DNA of 64,000 bases from Neocallimastix lanati (nom. inval.) (lineage: Eukaryota > Neocallimastigomycota > Neocallimastigomycetes > Neocallimastigales > Neocallimastigaceae): assembly GCA_016946835.1 (NCBI GenBank), contig JACVTC010000043.1, forward strand, positions 1,161,501 through 1,225,500, in the 5' to 3' direction. Under the pieces are notes generated by a model. It searched no databases, was not told the DNA's origin, and saw nothing but the letters and a program-made list of their open reading frames with translations. A program made the position numbers and the translations under genes. Positions 1-11,350 of the stretch are shown here, piece after piece. Positions within the stretch are counted from its first letter, which is position 1. The number at the start of each line of letters is the position of its first letter.

Positions 1-697
1 ATTAATTAAATAAATAAAATTACAATTCTCAAAAATTTTCAAACACGTAATCTTACGTGGGGCGTATATCTAATTGTATCATAGTTTTGTGGCTTTTTCT
101 ACAATTTTTAAAAAGCCATATATTCACAATATGGCGTGAATAATAAATGTGGTGATATTTTATGACGAAATTTTATAAGCCACCAAGAATTTGGCGAAAT
201 TCAACTGGACGAAATTCAACTTTTGGCGAAATACAACACTTCAATAAATAATAATTAGGTTAGGTATTTAACATTGAAAAATAAAATAAAAATAAATTAA
301 CATTTTATTTTTTAATGATTAAAAAATAAAAAAAAAAAAATAAGAAATAAGAAAACTTTTTTTTTAAACATTAAAAAATAAAATAAAAATAATAAGAAAA
401 CTTTTTTTTTTAAACATTAAAAAATAAAATAAAAATAAATAAAAATTTATTTTTTCAGCATTAAAAAATAAATAAAATAAAATAAAATAAAAAATAAAAA
501 ATAAAAATAAAAATAAAGAAATAAAATAGTAAATAAAGAAATAATAAATAATTAATAATTAAATAATTATTTAAATAATTATATAATTAATTAAAAAAAG
601 GTTTATTATTTTAATTATTAAAAAAAAAAAAAAAAAAGTTTCAAAGCATTTAAAAGTATATTTATTAAAATATTTTATTGAAAAATTTTAATTATCA
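1..697. other. AT-rich leader with CGAAATTCAAC repeats
   Basis: There is no gene here. Positions 195-239 hold three spaced copies of a CGAAATTCAAC-like motif (195-205, 210-220, and 227-239 as CGAAATACAACAC). The last differs by one base from CGAAATGCAACAC, which recurs near a second transposase relic at 5,397-5,481 and 6,214-6,234. A transposon end is therefore possible (inference). Positions 245-690 are A/T tracts only. Confidence 0.4.
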
Positions 698-2035
698 ATG
701 GAAGACAATATAGAAATTGAAATAAGTGAAACAAATCGAGGAAATGAACAAATTATTATTAATAAAAAACACAAATTTAATTTTTCATTTCAAAGGAAAG
801 ATAAATAAAAAATTTATAGATGCACTGAATATAAGACTTTAAATAAATGTAAATCTTTAATTATTTTAAATGATAAAAAGGAGGTTTTAAAATATGAAAG
901 TTTACATAACCATCTCAAAAAAGAAATTGATGTGTCTATATCATTATCAAAGCATAAAATTAAGGAAGAAATTAAGAAAAATTCAATTCCTATGGATATA
1001 AAACCTAAACATATATTTAATGCCGTTTCCCAAGAAATGGGACTTATATGTCCCGAATATAGTACAATTAGATCCCAAATAATAAGAAATAAATAAACAA
1101 TTTCCTCAAAACATAAAAAGTTTTGATGATATTCCCATTGAATCAAAATATTATAAAACGAAAAGAAATGAAAATTTTATGATATTTAAAAATACTGATC
1201 TAATAATATTTCAATCACCATTCCAAAACATATTTATTTTCGAATTATCATAAAAATATATTTTCGGACGGTCCATTTTATGCAGCACCAAAATTTAGTT
1301 ATCAGTTATTTATAACAAGAACTTATGTTGGGGAATTTAATAAGTTTTACACTACTTCCATTTCTATATTAAAAAATAAAAAACAATCTACATATGAAAC
1401 ATTATTTAAAGAAATAAAAAAAAATGAAAATAAATTTAGGAGTAATACATTAATTACTACAATTAATTTTCATTGTGTTTTTGAACAAGGTATATCTAAT
1501 GCCGCAAAAAAAGTTTTTCCCAATATAAATATTAAATATTGTGTTTGGAAGAATAATAATGATATATATATTTATTATAAAGCTATTTCGAACTTACCGT
1601 TTATAAACCCTAACTATATATTTGATATTTATATTATAATAAAAAGAATTTGTCAAAAAAAAAAGTATAATAATTTTCTGCAATTTTTAGAATATTTTAA
1701 TAAAAATTATTTACTTAAGTATAATGTTAATAATTGGAATTATTATGAAAATATAGAGCATTAAACAAACAATGCATCAGAATCTTATAATAGCTACTTA
1801 AATAATATATTTCCAAATAAACCTTTATTTTATAAATTAATATATATATTAAAAGAAGAAGAAAACTTATCTTATAATGATTATCAATGGAGAACTAAAG
1901 GAAATTGGAAAAAAAAGCAAAAAATATTTAGTGCAACCGATGAAATTAAAATTTTAATTGAAAATTACAAAAGTAAGGAAATAAATTTATTATATAATGG
2001 ATGCAACAGAAATGAATTAATTAAATTTTATTTTA
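698..2035 (+). pseudogene. Broken FLYWCH/MULE-type transposase-like gene
   Basis: The first frame from the ATG at 698 reads MEDNIEIEISETN, then an in-frame TAA, then a degenerate FLYWCH-like zinc module with cysteines and a C-terminal HNH (residues around 808-915). At least one frameshift follows near 1,095. Beyond it, long stretches resemble the MULE transposase body (FSDGTFYAAPKF-like; CVFEQGISNA; TNNASESYNSYLNN; WRTKGNWKKKQ). FLYWCH zinc fingers joined to MULE domains are typical of Mutator-derived proteins. Several stops and frameshifts make it non-functional. The reading runs straight into the TTTTA satellite at 2,036. Family assignment is from remembered motif shape, so it is moderate. 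Confidence 0.6.
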
Positions 2036-5000
2036 TTCAATCTGTATTTTCTTATTTAATATTCTACTTTTTATTTTATTTTATTTTATTTTATTTTATT
2101 TTATTTTATTTTATTCAATTTGTACTTTATATTCATATTCTACTATTTATTTTATTTTATTTATTTTATTTTATTTTATTTTATTTTATTTTATTTTATT
2201 TTATTTTATTTTATTTTATTTTATTTTATTTTATTTTATTTTATTTTATTTTATTTTATTTTATTTTATTTTATTTTATTTTATTTTATTTTATTTTATT
2301 TATTTTATTTTATTTTATTTTATTTTATTTTATTTTATTTTATTTTATTTTATTTTATTTTATTTTATTTTATTTTATTTTATTTTATTTTATTTTATTT
2401 TATTTTATTTTATCTTATTTTATTTTATTTTATTTTATTTTATTTTATTTTATTTTATTTTATTTTATTTTATTTTATTTTATTTTATTCAATCTGTACT
2501 TATATTTATGTTTCTACTATTTATTTTATTTTATTTTATTTTATTTTATTTTATTTTATTTTATTTTATTTTATTTTATTTTATTTTATTCAATTTGTAC
2601 TTTATATTCATATTCTACTATTTATTTTATTTTATTTTATTTTATTTTATTTTATTTATTTATTTTATTTTATTTTATTTTATTTTATTTTATTTTATTT
2701 TATTTTATTTTATTTTATTTTATTTTATTTTATTTTATTTTATTTTATTTTATTTTATTTTATTTTATTTTATTTTATTTTATTCAATCTGTACTTATAT
2801 TTATGTTTCTACTATTTATTTTATTTTATTTTATTTTATTTTATTTTATTTTATTCAATCTGTACTTATATTTATGTTTCTACTATTTATTTTATTTTAT
2901 TTTATTTTATTTTATTTTATTTTATTTTATTTTATTTTATTTTATTTTATTTTATTTTATTTTATTTTATTCAATCTGTACTTATATTTATGTTTCTACT
3001 ATTTATTTTATTTTATTTTATTTTATTTTATTTTATTTTATTTTATTTTATTTTATTTTATTTTATTTTATTTTATTTTATTTTATTTTATTTTATTTTA
3101 TTTTATTTTATTTTATTTTATTTTATTTTATTTTATTTTATTTTATTTTATTTTATTTTATTTTATTTTATTTTATTTTATTTTATTTTATTTTATTTTA
3201 TTTTATTTTATTTTATTTTATTTTATTCAATCTGTACTTATATTTATGTTTCTACTATTTATTTTATTTTATTTTATTTTATTTTATTTTATTTTATTTT
3301 ATTTTATTTTATTTTATTTTATTTTATTTTATTTTATTTTATTTTATTTTATTTTATTTTATTTTATTTTATTTTATTTTATTTTATTTTATTTTATTTT
3401 ATTTTATTTTATTTTATTCAATCTGTACTTATATTTATGTTTCTACTATTTATTTTATTTTATTTTATTTTATTTTATTTTATTTTATTTTATTTTATTT
3501 TATTTTATTTTATTTTATTTTATTCAATCTGTACTTATATTTATGTTTCTACTATTTATTTTATTTTATTTTATTTTATTTTATTTTATTTTATTTTATT
3601 TTATTTTATTTTATTTTATTCAATTTGTACTTTATATTCATATTCTACTATTTATTTTATTTTATTTTATTTTATTTTATTTTATTTTATTTTATTTTAT
3701 TTTATTTTATTTTATTTTATTTTATTTTATTTTATTCAATCTGTACTTATATTTATGTTTCTACTATTTATTTTATTTTATTTTATTTTATTTTATTTTA
3801 TTTTATTTTATTTTATTCAATTTGTACTTTATATTCATATTCTACTATTTATTTTATTTTATTTTATTTTATTTTATTTTATTCAATCTGTACTTTATAT
3901 TCATATTTCTACTATTTATCTTATTTTATTTTTTTTTATTTTATTTTATTCAATCTGTACTTATATTTATGTTTCTACTATTTATTTTATTTTATTTTAT
4001 TTTATTTTATTTTATTTTATTTTATTTTATTTTATTTTATTTTATTTTATTTTATTTTATTTTATTTTATTCAATCTGTACTTTATATTTATATTTCAAC
4101 TATTTATTTTATTTTATTTTATTTTATTTTATTCAATCTGTACTTTATATTTATATTTCAACTATTTATTTTATTTTATTTTATTTTATTTTATTTTATT
4201 TTATTCAATCTGTACTTTATATTTATGTTTCTACTATTTATTTTATTTTATTTTATTTTATTTTATTTTATTTTATTCAATCTGTACTTATATTTATGTT
4301 TCTACTATTTATTTTATTTTATTTTATTTTATTTTATTTTATTTTATTTTATTTTATTTTATTTTATTTTATTTTATTTTATTTTATTTTATTTTATTTT
4401 ATTTTATTTTATTTTATTTTATTTTATTTTATTTTATTTTATTTTATTTTATTTTATTTTATTTTATTCAATCTGTACTTATATTTATGTTTCTACTATT
4501 TATTTTATTTTATTTTATTTTATTTTATTTTATTTTATTTTATTCAATTTGTACTTTATATTCATATTCTACTATTTATTTTATTTTATTTTATTTTATT
4601 TTATTTTATTCAATCTGTACTTTATATTCATATTTCTACTATTTATCTTATTTTATTTTTTTTTATTTTATTTTATTCAATCTGTACTTATATTTATGTT
4701 TCTACTATTTATTTTATTTTATTTTATTTTATTTTATTTTATTTTATTTTATTTTATTTTATTTTATTTTATTTTATTTTATTCAATCTGTACTTTATAT
4801 TTATATTTCAACTATTTATTTTATTTTATTTTATTTTATTTTATTCAATCTGTACTTTATATTTATATTTCAACTATTTATTTTATTTTATTTTATTTTA
4901 TTTTATTTTATTTTATTCAATCTGTACTTTATATTTATGTTTCTACTATTTATTTTATTTTATTTTATTTTATTTTATTTTATTTTATTTTATTCAATCT

Positions 5001-5150
5001 GTACTTTATATTTATGTTTCTACTATTTATTTTATTTTATTTTATTTTATTTTATTTTATTTTATTTTATTCAATCTGTACTTATATTTATGTTTCTACT
5101 ATTTATTTTATTTTATTTTATTTTATTTTATTCAATCTGTATTTTCTGTT
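2036..5150. repeat. TTTTA satellite with recurrent ~36-bp spacer
   Basis: About 3.1 kb of (TTTTA)n is interrupted about 29 times by a spacer that starts TTCAATCTGTACTT and ends CTACTATTTA. The spacer has a few subtypes (TATATTTATGTTTC, TATATTCATATTC, TATATTTATATTTCAAC). The subtype order at 3,734-4,275 recurs at 4,467-5,069 with an offset of about 712-728 bp, so a higher-order block was duplicated. Both spacer and pentamer lack stops in all three plus frames, giving spurious ORFs of up to 1,010 codons. No coding role is credible. Confidence 0.95.
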
Positions 5151-6624
5151 GATAATATAAACAAGGTATTAATTATTAATAATATTTAAAATAAAATAAA
5201 AAAAATATAATAATTATTTTATATATGTAGTAATTATATATATATATATATATTTTTATTTAATTTTCTAAAAAAAATTTTTTTAGTCATAATAAACGTT
5301 TGTCTTAATTATTTTTGTTATTATTTAAAAATTTATTTATTCATTTATAATTTATTTATTCATTTATTTATTTATTACATTATAATACGCCATGTTTTCC
5401 GAAATGCAGTACAACAAAATACAAATTTATATAATAAAAATTTTCGAAATGACCCCCTTAGGAATGTGTTGCATTTCGGAATGTGGGCTTATAAATTAAT
5501 TTTAATACATAATTTAACGCCCACATTTTTATTTTTTTTAAATAATCGTAAGTAAATAAATAAATAAAAATAGAAATAAATATAAAGGGTTAACTTTTAT
5601 TTTTATTTAAACAATAAAATTTCTCATAAACACATTGTATCATTAAAAAAAAAAATTGGTTATAATAAATAAAAATAAATAAAATAAGTAATAAAAAACT
5701 GAATTAAAAAAATAAAAATAAAAAATTAATATAAAAAAAATAAAATATATAAATAATAATTATAAAAATTAAATTAAATAAATAAATAATAAAAGATTAA
5801 ATATATTTTATTTTTAATTTTAAACTATTAAAAAATGGAAAAAAGTCCAAAAATTGAAACAAGTGAAATAAATATAAAAAAAGAATAAATTATTGAAAAT
5901 AAATTTATATCTTATTTTTAATTATTTATTCTTTTTTTCGATTTAAATATAATTTTCAAAAACAAAGGATAATTCAAAAGTATATAGAGATAAAATATTA
6001 AAATATACTAAAATATGTCTTTAAAATTGAATACTATTTAATATTATTTATTTATTATTTTAACCAAAAACACTCATATATATCTTTAAAATTAAATATT
6101 ATTAAATATTATTTCATTATTTTATTATTTATTAAAAATTTAAATATTATTATTTGTTTATCAGATATAATTAAAGATACTCTTACATGAACAGTTTATT
6201 AAAGTACGACACGTTCCGAAATGCAACACACCCCTTGATAAATTCATGAATGTCAGAAAGATTGCATATAAGTAGAATATATCAACAACACAGGTAGAAT
6301 ATATATCTATATGGACACATGAAATCATGTACCCAAATGCTAGTAATTCCCTCTTAAATATGCAGTACTAGCACAATCCTTTAATTTTCATGGGTTAGGT
6401 TATATTAACATTGATTCAAAGAGAAGTTTCAAACTGGAGAAACATGTTAAAATAATCACATTTTATTTTATATTTTTATATTATTAAAATTATATTTTTA
6501 TATTCTTATATTATTATCAATATTATATTCTTATCTTATATTAATATTTTATTCTTATATTTTTATGTTGTGTAACATTTATCTATGTGTATTAATTCAT
6601 AGAATTATCACATGATTAAATATG
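5151..6624. other. Spacer with TIR-like hairpin and short transposase stub
   Basis: Positions 5,397-5,415 (TTCCGAAATGCAGTACAAC) and 5,466-5,481 (GTGTTGCATTTCGGAA) are inverted relative to each other, forming an 85-bp snapback. A third, plus-oriented copy lies at 6,214-6,234. The remainder is AT-rich DNA without a recognisable gene. Confidence 0.5.
5835..6000 (+). pseudogene. Truncated second FLYWCH-like transposase N-terminus
   Basis: The ATG at 5,835 reads MEKSPKIETSEIN and then hits stops. It parallels the MEDNIEIEISETN start of the relic at 698. A little downstream, KYNFQKQR-like residues resemble the KFNFSFQR part of the first copy. It appears to be a second, more decayed member of the same family. 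Only the N-terminal part is visible. Confidence 0.4.
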
Positions 6625-7005
6625 TGATATACGGGACTTTTATGTGCAATAATTTATAAGCAGTGGGTTTTAAATAATGGTAGTTTAGTAAATTTTATTA
6701 ATAAAATTATAATATTCGTACAATTAAATAATAATTCTAATTCCTAAAAATTTACAAGAGAGTTCCCTATTTCTAATATAAATAATCTAATCTATAAGAA
6801 ATAGGTAATATATTAATTACATATTCTAATATATAGAACTATATAAATTTTATATGAATTAAAGTATTATAATTATTATAATTATAATAATACATATTGA
6901 AATAAAATAAAATAAAATAATTATTATCAAAAAGATATAAATTTAATATTTAATAATTATTATTAAATATACAAATATGTTACTACACATATTTGTTTTA
7001 TATCA
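6625..7005 (-). repeat. 3' LTR of the Gag-only element
   Basis: This 381-bp repeat has TGATATA/TATATCA ends. It is identical to the copy at 9,521-9,901 except for two substitutions. The Gag stop lies 88 bp away on the minus strand. Confidence 0.93.
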
Positions 7006-7092
7006 GAAATGCCCTTGCTAAAAATTAAACTATATATTTTTTTTTTATAAAAGAAAATATAAAAATTAAAATAAATAATAATTTTTAAAATT

Positions 7093-9087
7093 TTATTTTC
7101 TTTTATATTTATAATTCCTATTTGTTCGTTTTGTATCAATGCGATTGTTGCTATAAATAATAATATCTTTAAACATAATCTCAGGTTTGGACATCAAAAT
7201 TTTATTAATATTTATTTTATTTTTATTGTTATTTTGAATACGAATATTTGGAATTTTAATTATCTTTTTAATTTTATTAATTTTTATTTTTTTAGCACTA
7301 CCAACATTAACAACTTTACTAGATTCATCTATCTGAGAATTTTTGTTAATAATTTTTCTTTCTTTTATATAAATATTATTATTAACTGAATTCACTTTAT
7401 TTGTAAATTGCTTATTTTTATTATTATTTGGAATAATTTGAGTATTGTTTATTTTTGAATTTTTATTAATAATAACTTTTGATTCTATTACTAAACTAGG
7501 AGTTATAGATTTATTAGTTTTATTGTTAATGTTTTCAACTTTTAAAGGTTCATTAATATTTATTACTTCTTTTATATTTTTATTACTATTTCTCTTGTTA
7601 ATTATATTTTCAGAATTCCCAATAATATCATTATTATCTTTATTCTTTTTACTATTTGAATTAATATTTTCATTATTATCAATAGTTTTAATATTTATTG
7701 TTACAATACTATTAATTTCCATATTATTATTTTGATTTTTCTTAATATCTGTATTACCAGCGAAACTATTTTTATTTTCTTCTTTAGTTATTATAATATT
7801 ACTATTTGTTTCAAATTTTCCATTATTGGCATTTCCTATTTTATAATTTTTTTTTCTGAAATTATCCATTTTGAATGCGTATAATTTATTTTGTTCCACA
7901 TTTACTATGTTATTCAAAGTGTTATTTTTATAATTATTATTTTTATTATTATAAATATCATCATTATTATCATTATCATTATTATAATTATTATTATTAT
8001 TATTATTATTAGTATTATTGGTATCCAAGTTAGATATACCATTATTGATGATATTATTAATTGAATTATTATTAATTATGTTTTCATTAACATTATTAAT
8101 ATTGCTATTATTTTTATCATTATTACTGTTTACTTTATTATTATTTGTTGAACTATTTGATGAACTAATTTTAAAATTTGATTTTAAAATTTTCCGATTT
8201 CTATAATGGTTTGATATATTATTATCATTACTAACATTTAAATTACTGTTATTATCATTATCTACACTAAATCTATAATAATTGTAAGTGTTTTGCCTAG
8301 GTTTAGTATATTTATTTAAGTTATTATTTTGTATTCCTTGAGTCACAATATTTATAGGATAATTCCTAAAATTCCTATGATTTCTAATATTATTTACAAT
8401 CCATATATTAGATGCATTTTTATTATATTTATCAGAAAAATTATTTTTATAATTTGATCTTTCAATTTGGCCATAGTTTATTACACCATTATAATTATTC
8501 TTAATATTAGTAGTATAAGAACCCCATATTTCATTGCCTACTCGAGATTTGTTTATTATACTTTCAAAATTTTCGGCTAATCTACAGGCATCCTCTAGAT
8601 TATCAACATCAGCCATAACAACCATTTCATATATTCTACCTCTTGGTCGTAAAGCATATTCATAATCAATAACAGATATATAAGACTTATCGTTGAAATC
8701 CAATTGATCGTATAGCTCCAAAAATCTAGTATTAAAATCACAAACATTTTCATTTGGGGTTGTAATAATTTTTTTTAATTGACTTAGTTTATCTTCCTTC
8801 AAATTCTCCCTCCAGTATTTCTTTTTAATTAATTTAACACATTCATCCAAAGTAAGAGCTCTATTTACTTCTTTTTCTTTTTCCATAAGTATCCTTACGA
8901 TGTTATCTTCAACAGCTGTAATTATATAACTGAATTTATTCTCATCGGTAGTAATACCTTCCCTCTTAAACCAATCATTAATTTTAAACTTCCAGATTTC
9001 TGCATCTCTACGAGATCCACCAATTCTTGGAAGAGTCCCAGTATCTACCCGATTGCAATTAAAATTATTATTCCTCATTATAAGCAA
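7093..9087 (-). CDS. Retrotransposon Gag polyprotein, Asn-rich C-terminus
   Basis: This intact 664-residue ORF is the only long ORF between the two LTRs. Residues about 15-170 form a capsid-like Gag region: PRIGGSRRDAEIWKFKINDW, then a helical stretch containing LTLDECVKLIKKKYW, LSQLKKIITTPNENVCDFN and RFLELYDQL. The rest is a highly Asn-rich basic tail with no CCHC zinc knuckle, so RNA binding may rest on basic residues. The capsid part resembles a short Gag fragment beside the gypsy pol relic at about 34,010, which hints at a common family. The start is the first ATG after the primer-binding site; one more Met lies three codons in. It would assemble particles, with reverse transcription supplied in trans. 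Confidence 0.85.
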   Translation of the reverse strand: MLIMRNNNFNCNRVDTGTLPRIGGSRRDAEIWKFKINDWFKREGITTDENKFSYIITAVEDNIVRILMEKEKEVNRALTLDECVKLIKKKYWRENLKEDKLSQLKKIITTPNENVCDFNTRFLELYDQLDFNDKSYISVIDYEYALRPRGRIYEMVVMADVDNLEDACRLAENFESIINKSRVGNEIWGSYTTNIKNNYNGVINYGQIERSNYKNNFSDKYNKNASNIWIVNNIRNHRNFRNYPINIVTQGIQNNNLNKYTKPRQNTYNYYRFSVDNDNNSNLNVSNDNNISNHYRNRKILKSNFKISSSNSSTNNNKVNSNNDKNNSNINNVNENIINNNSINNIINNGISNLDTNNTNNNNNNNNYNNDNDNNDDIYNNKNNNYKNNTLNNIVNVEQNKLYAFKMDNFRKKNYKIGNANNGKFETNSNIIITKEENKNSFAGNTDIKKNQNNNMEINSIVTINIKTIDNNENINSNSKKNKDNNDIIGNSENIINKRNSNKNIKEVININEPLKVENINNKTNKSITPSLVIESKVIINKNSKINNTQIIPNNNKNKQFTNKVNSVNNNIYIKERKIINKNSQIDESSKVVNVGSAKKIKINKIKKIIKIPNIRIQNNNKNKININKILMSKPEIMFKDIIIYSNNRIDTKRTNRNYKYKRK

Positions 9088-9131
9088 TTAATTTAAAAAA
9101 AAAATAATAGTACTTATCTATTAAATTTTTG

Positions 9132-9177
<46 letters not shown>

Positions 9178-9520
9178 ATTTATATATACAATTATAATGT
9201 TTATATATATATTATTATTTAATATAATTATAAAATATTCCGAATTCTTATTTATTTTAAAACAATTTATTTAAATTATACTAAAATGAATGAAATAACA
9301 AATAGTGTATAACTTTCTCTTCACCAAAGATAAAATCATTATAAATAGCCAATAAAAAAAATTAAAAATTTATATCCTAAACAGTGTATTTTAATTAATC
9401 CTAACTGAAGAGAATTTATGTAAATATTTACGGATTTATAATTAATCAACAAAATTACTAAACACCACTACTTATAAATTATTTTTTACACAGCACATCC
9501 CCGATATCTCCACCAATTTT
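9088..9520 (-). other. Element 5' leader with primer-binding site
   Basis: The primer-binding site lies at about 9,499-9,515 on the minus strand, reading TGGTGGAGATATCGGGG, next to the 5' LTR. A roughly 40-nt T tract at 9,131-9,172 (poly-A in the element sense) sits between it and the Gag ATG. Confidence 0.75.
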
Positions 9521-9901
9521 TGATATACGGGACTTTTATGTGCAATAATTTATAAGCAGTGGGTTTTAAATAATGGTAGTTTAGTAAATTTTATTAATAA
9601 AATTATAATATTCGTACAATTAAACAATAATTCTAATTCCTAAAAATTTACAAGAGAGTTCCCTATTTCTAATATAAATAATCTAATCTATAAGATATAG
9701 GTAATATATTAATTACATATTCTAATATATAGAACTATATAAATTTTATATGAATTAAAGTATTATAATTATTATAATTATAATAATACATATTGAAATA
9801 AAATAAAATAAAATAATTATTATCAAAAAGATATAAATTTAATATTTAATAATTATTATTAAATATACAAATATGTTACTACACATATTTGTTTTATATC
9901 A
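9521..9901 (-). repeat. 5' LTR of the Gag-only element
   Basis: It matches 6,625-7,005 except at two positions. As the upstream LTR in the minus sense, it would carry the promoter. It is followed on the plus strand by the TATG target-site duplication. Confidence 0.93.
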
Positions 9902-10044
9902 TATGTAATTTTTACTATAAAAAATAATTATTTTTATTATCTTAAAAAAATGAGTTCTTTACATTAATAAAATTTATGTATTAAATAAATACAAAAATAA
10001 ATAAAGTTTATTATAAAAAAACACACATACTTTTCTCAAAACAC

Positions 10045-10212
10045 TCGGAGATGTAGTACTAAAAATATTCTTAGCAATAATATACATGTCAGAGCGCCAA
10101 TGCTGAACACTCAGTAAGGTCGTCCAGTAGGGATAATTCTACTTTTATGGAAATGTGTAACTACCTCAATATTCCCATTGCTTCTGAGGGGGCTGAAAAA
10201 AAAAATATTTTT
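10045..10212 (+). mobile_element. 3' fragment of a poly(A)-tailed retroelement
   Basis: From about 10,050 the sequence matches the 3' part of the element at 12,320-12,894: AGCAATAATATACATG, then AGAGCGCCAATGCTGAA, a CAGTAAGG...GTCCAGTAGGGA block and ACTACCTCAATATTCC. It ends in a GGGGGCTG-A(10) tail. It looks 5'-truncated, as is usual for non-LTR insertions. Confidence 0.75.
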
Positions 10213-10599
10213 TTTTTTTTCTTTTTTAATTTGAAAATTGTAATATAAATTGTAAAATGAAGGACCATTATTTTAATCAATTAAAAAATTCATCTAAAAA
10301 AACATTCTTTTAAAAAACGTTTTAAAAGTAAGTACTATTATAGAAATAATACTTCTAATATATTGTTTCCATAATATTTGTATGTTATTAACAATATAAT
10401 TTTATCTTTTTAATAATCTTAAATAAATTTTAAAAAATAATTTTTATTTATTTTTTTTTTATTCATAATAAAAAAGTAATTAATTTAAACTATACATAAA
10501 AAATAGTATTAATGTATTTTTCATTCATTGATTTGTATATTTTAACTATTAGTTTTTTATGTCTTCATCATGAATTATCTTGATGAAGATGAATCTCAA

Positions 10600-11312
10600 A
10601 TATTATAGACAAAAGTTTTAATAGAACTTATATTTTTGAACCAGTAATTTCCTTTTTGGCAATGTAAGGCGGATTCTTGGCCTCGTATTACCAGATAGCA
10701 TTGATCAAAGTATTATAGAAAAAGTTATAGTTAATGATGTTTCTAATAATACTCAAATTAACGATATTCAATTAAACTGAAGATGAAATGACTAAACATA
10801 ATACTGACGTAAATAATAAAGAACAATTATTTGGTGTTATTTTTGAAAATAAAGATTTTTTAAAATATACTATTCGATTTGGTGTTGAAAATACTGAACA
10901 GCTAGAAATAAGTCCTATTTAATATATTGTTGAAGATAAATTACTTTCTGATATGATTACTAATAGTTACTTGATTTATTTATACCAATTCAAACTGCAG
11001 TTGATGAGGCAATTATTCGTTCAAAACCAAAGATGATACTTTTAAAATGAAATATTTTGTTGATAAATTAAGTAAAATGGTTACAAATGAAAGTCAAACT
11101 TCAAACAATTTTTCATCTAATATTTACTACTATATTGCTTTTCTTATATGACATCTGTTTATATTATCATTCTCAATATTGTTAAAGAAAAAGAAGATAA
11201 TTTAAGAGATGGTTTATTAATTAACAGTGTTAATCCTATTGTTTTCTGGATTTCATGGTTTTTGTTGTTTATTGTTGAAGGATTTATTACATTAACAAAA
11301 TTTATTATATTG

Positions 11313-11350
<38 letters not shown>

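Larger units (their letters stand above)
6621..9905 (-). mobile_element. Gag-only (TR-GAG-like) LTR retrotransposon, complete
   Basis: Direct 381-bp LTRs lie at 6,625-7,005 and 9,521-9,901 and differ at only two positions (about 99.5% identical). Each begins TGATATA and ends TATATCA. TATG at 6,621-6,624 and 9,902-9,905 is a 4-bp target-site duplication. Reading the minus strand, five bases after the 5' LTR comes TGGTGGAGATATCGGGG, the complement of a tRNA 3' end in CCA, which is a primer-binding site. The 2.5-kb interior has one long ORF, a Gag, and no protease, reverse transcriptase or integrase. It is therefore non-autonomous and recent, and must be mobilised by a partner element. Confidence 0.9.

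Noticed and set aside
2036-5150. Regular repeat-spacer pattern resembling a CRISPR array
   Set aside because: The 'spacers' are near-identical and the 'repeats' are variable-length pentamer runs in eukaryotic DNA.
2120-5189. Three overlapping ORFs of 785-1,010 codons rich in Phe/Tyr/Ile/Leu
   Set aside because: They are translations of stop-free TTTTA pentamers in all plus frames, with no start context or conserved motif.
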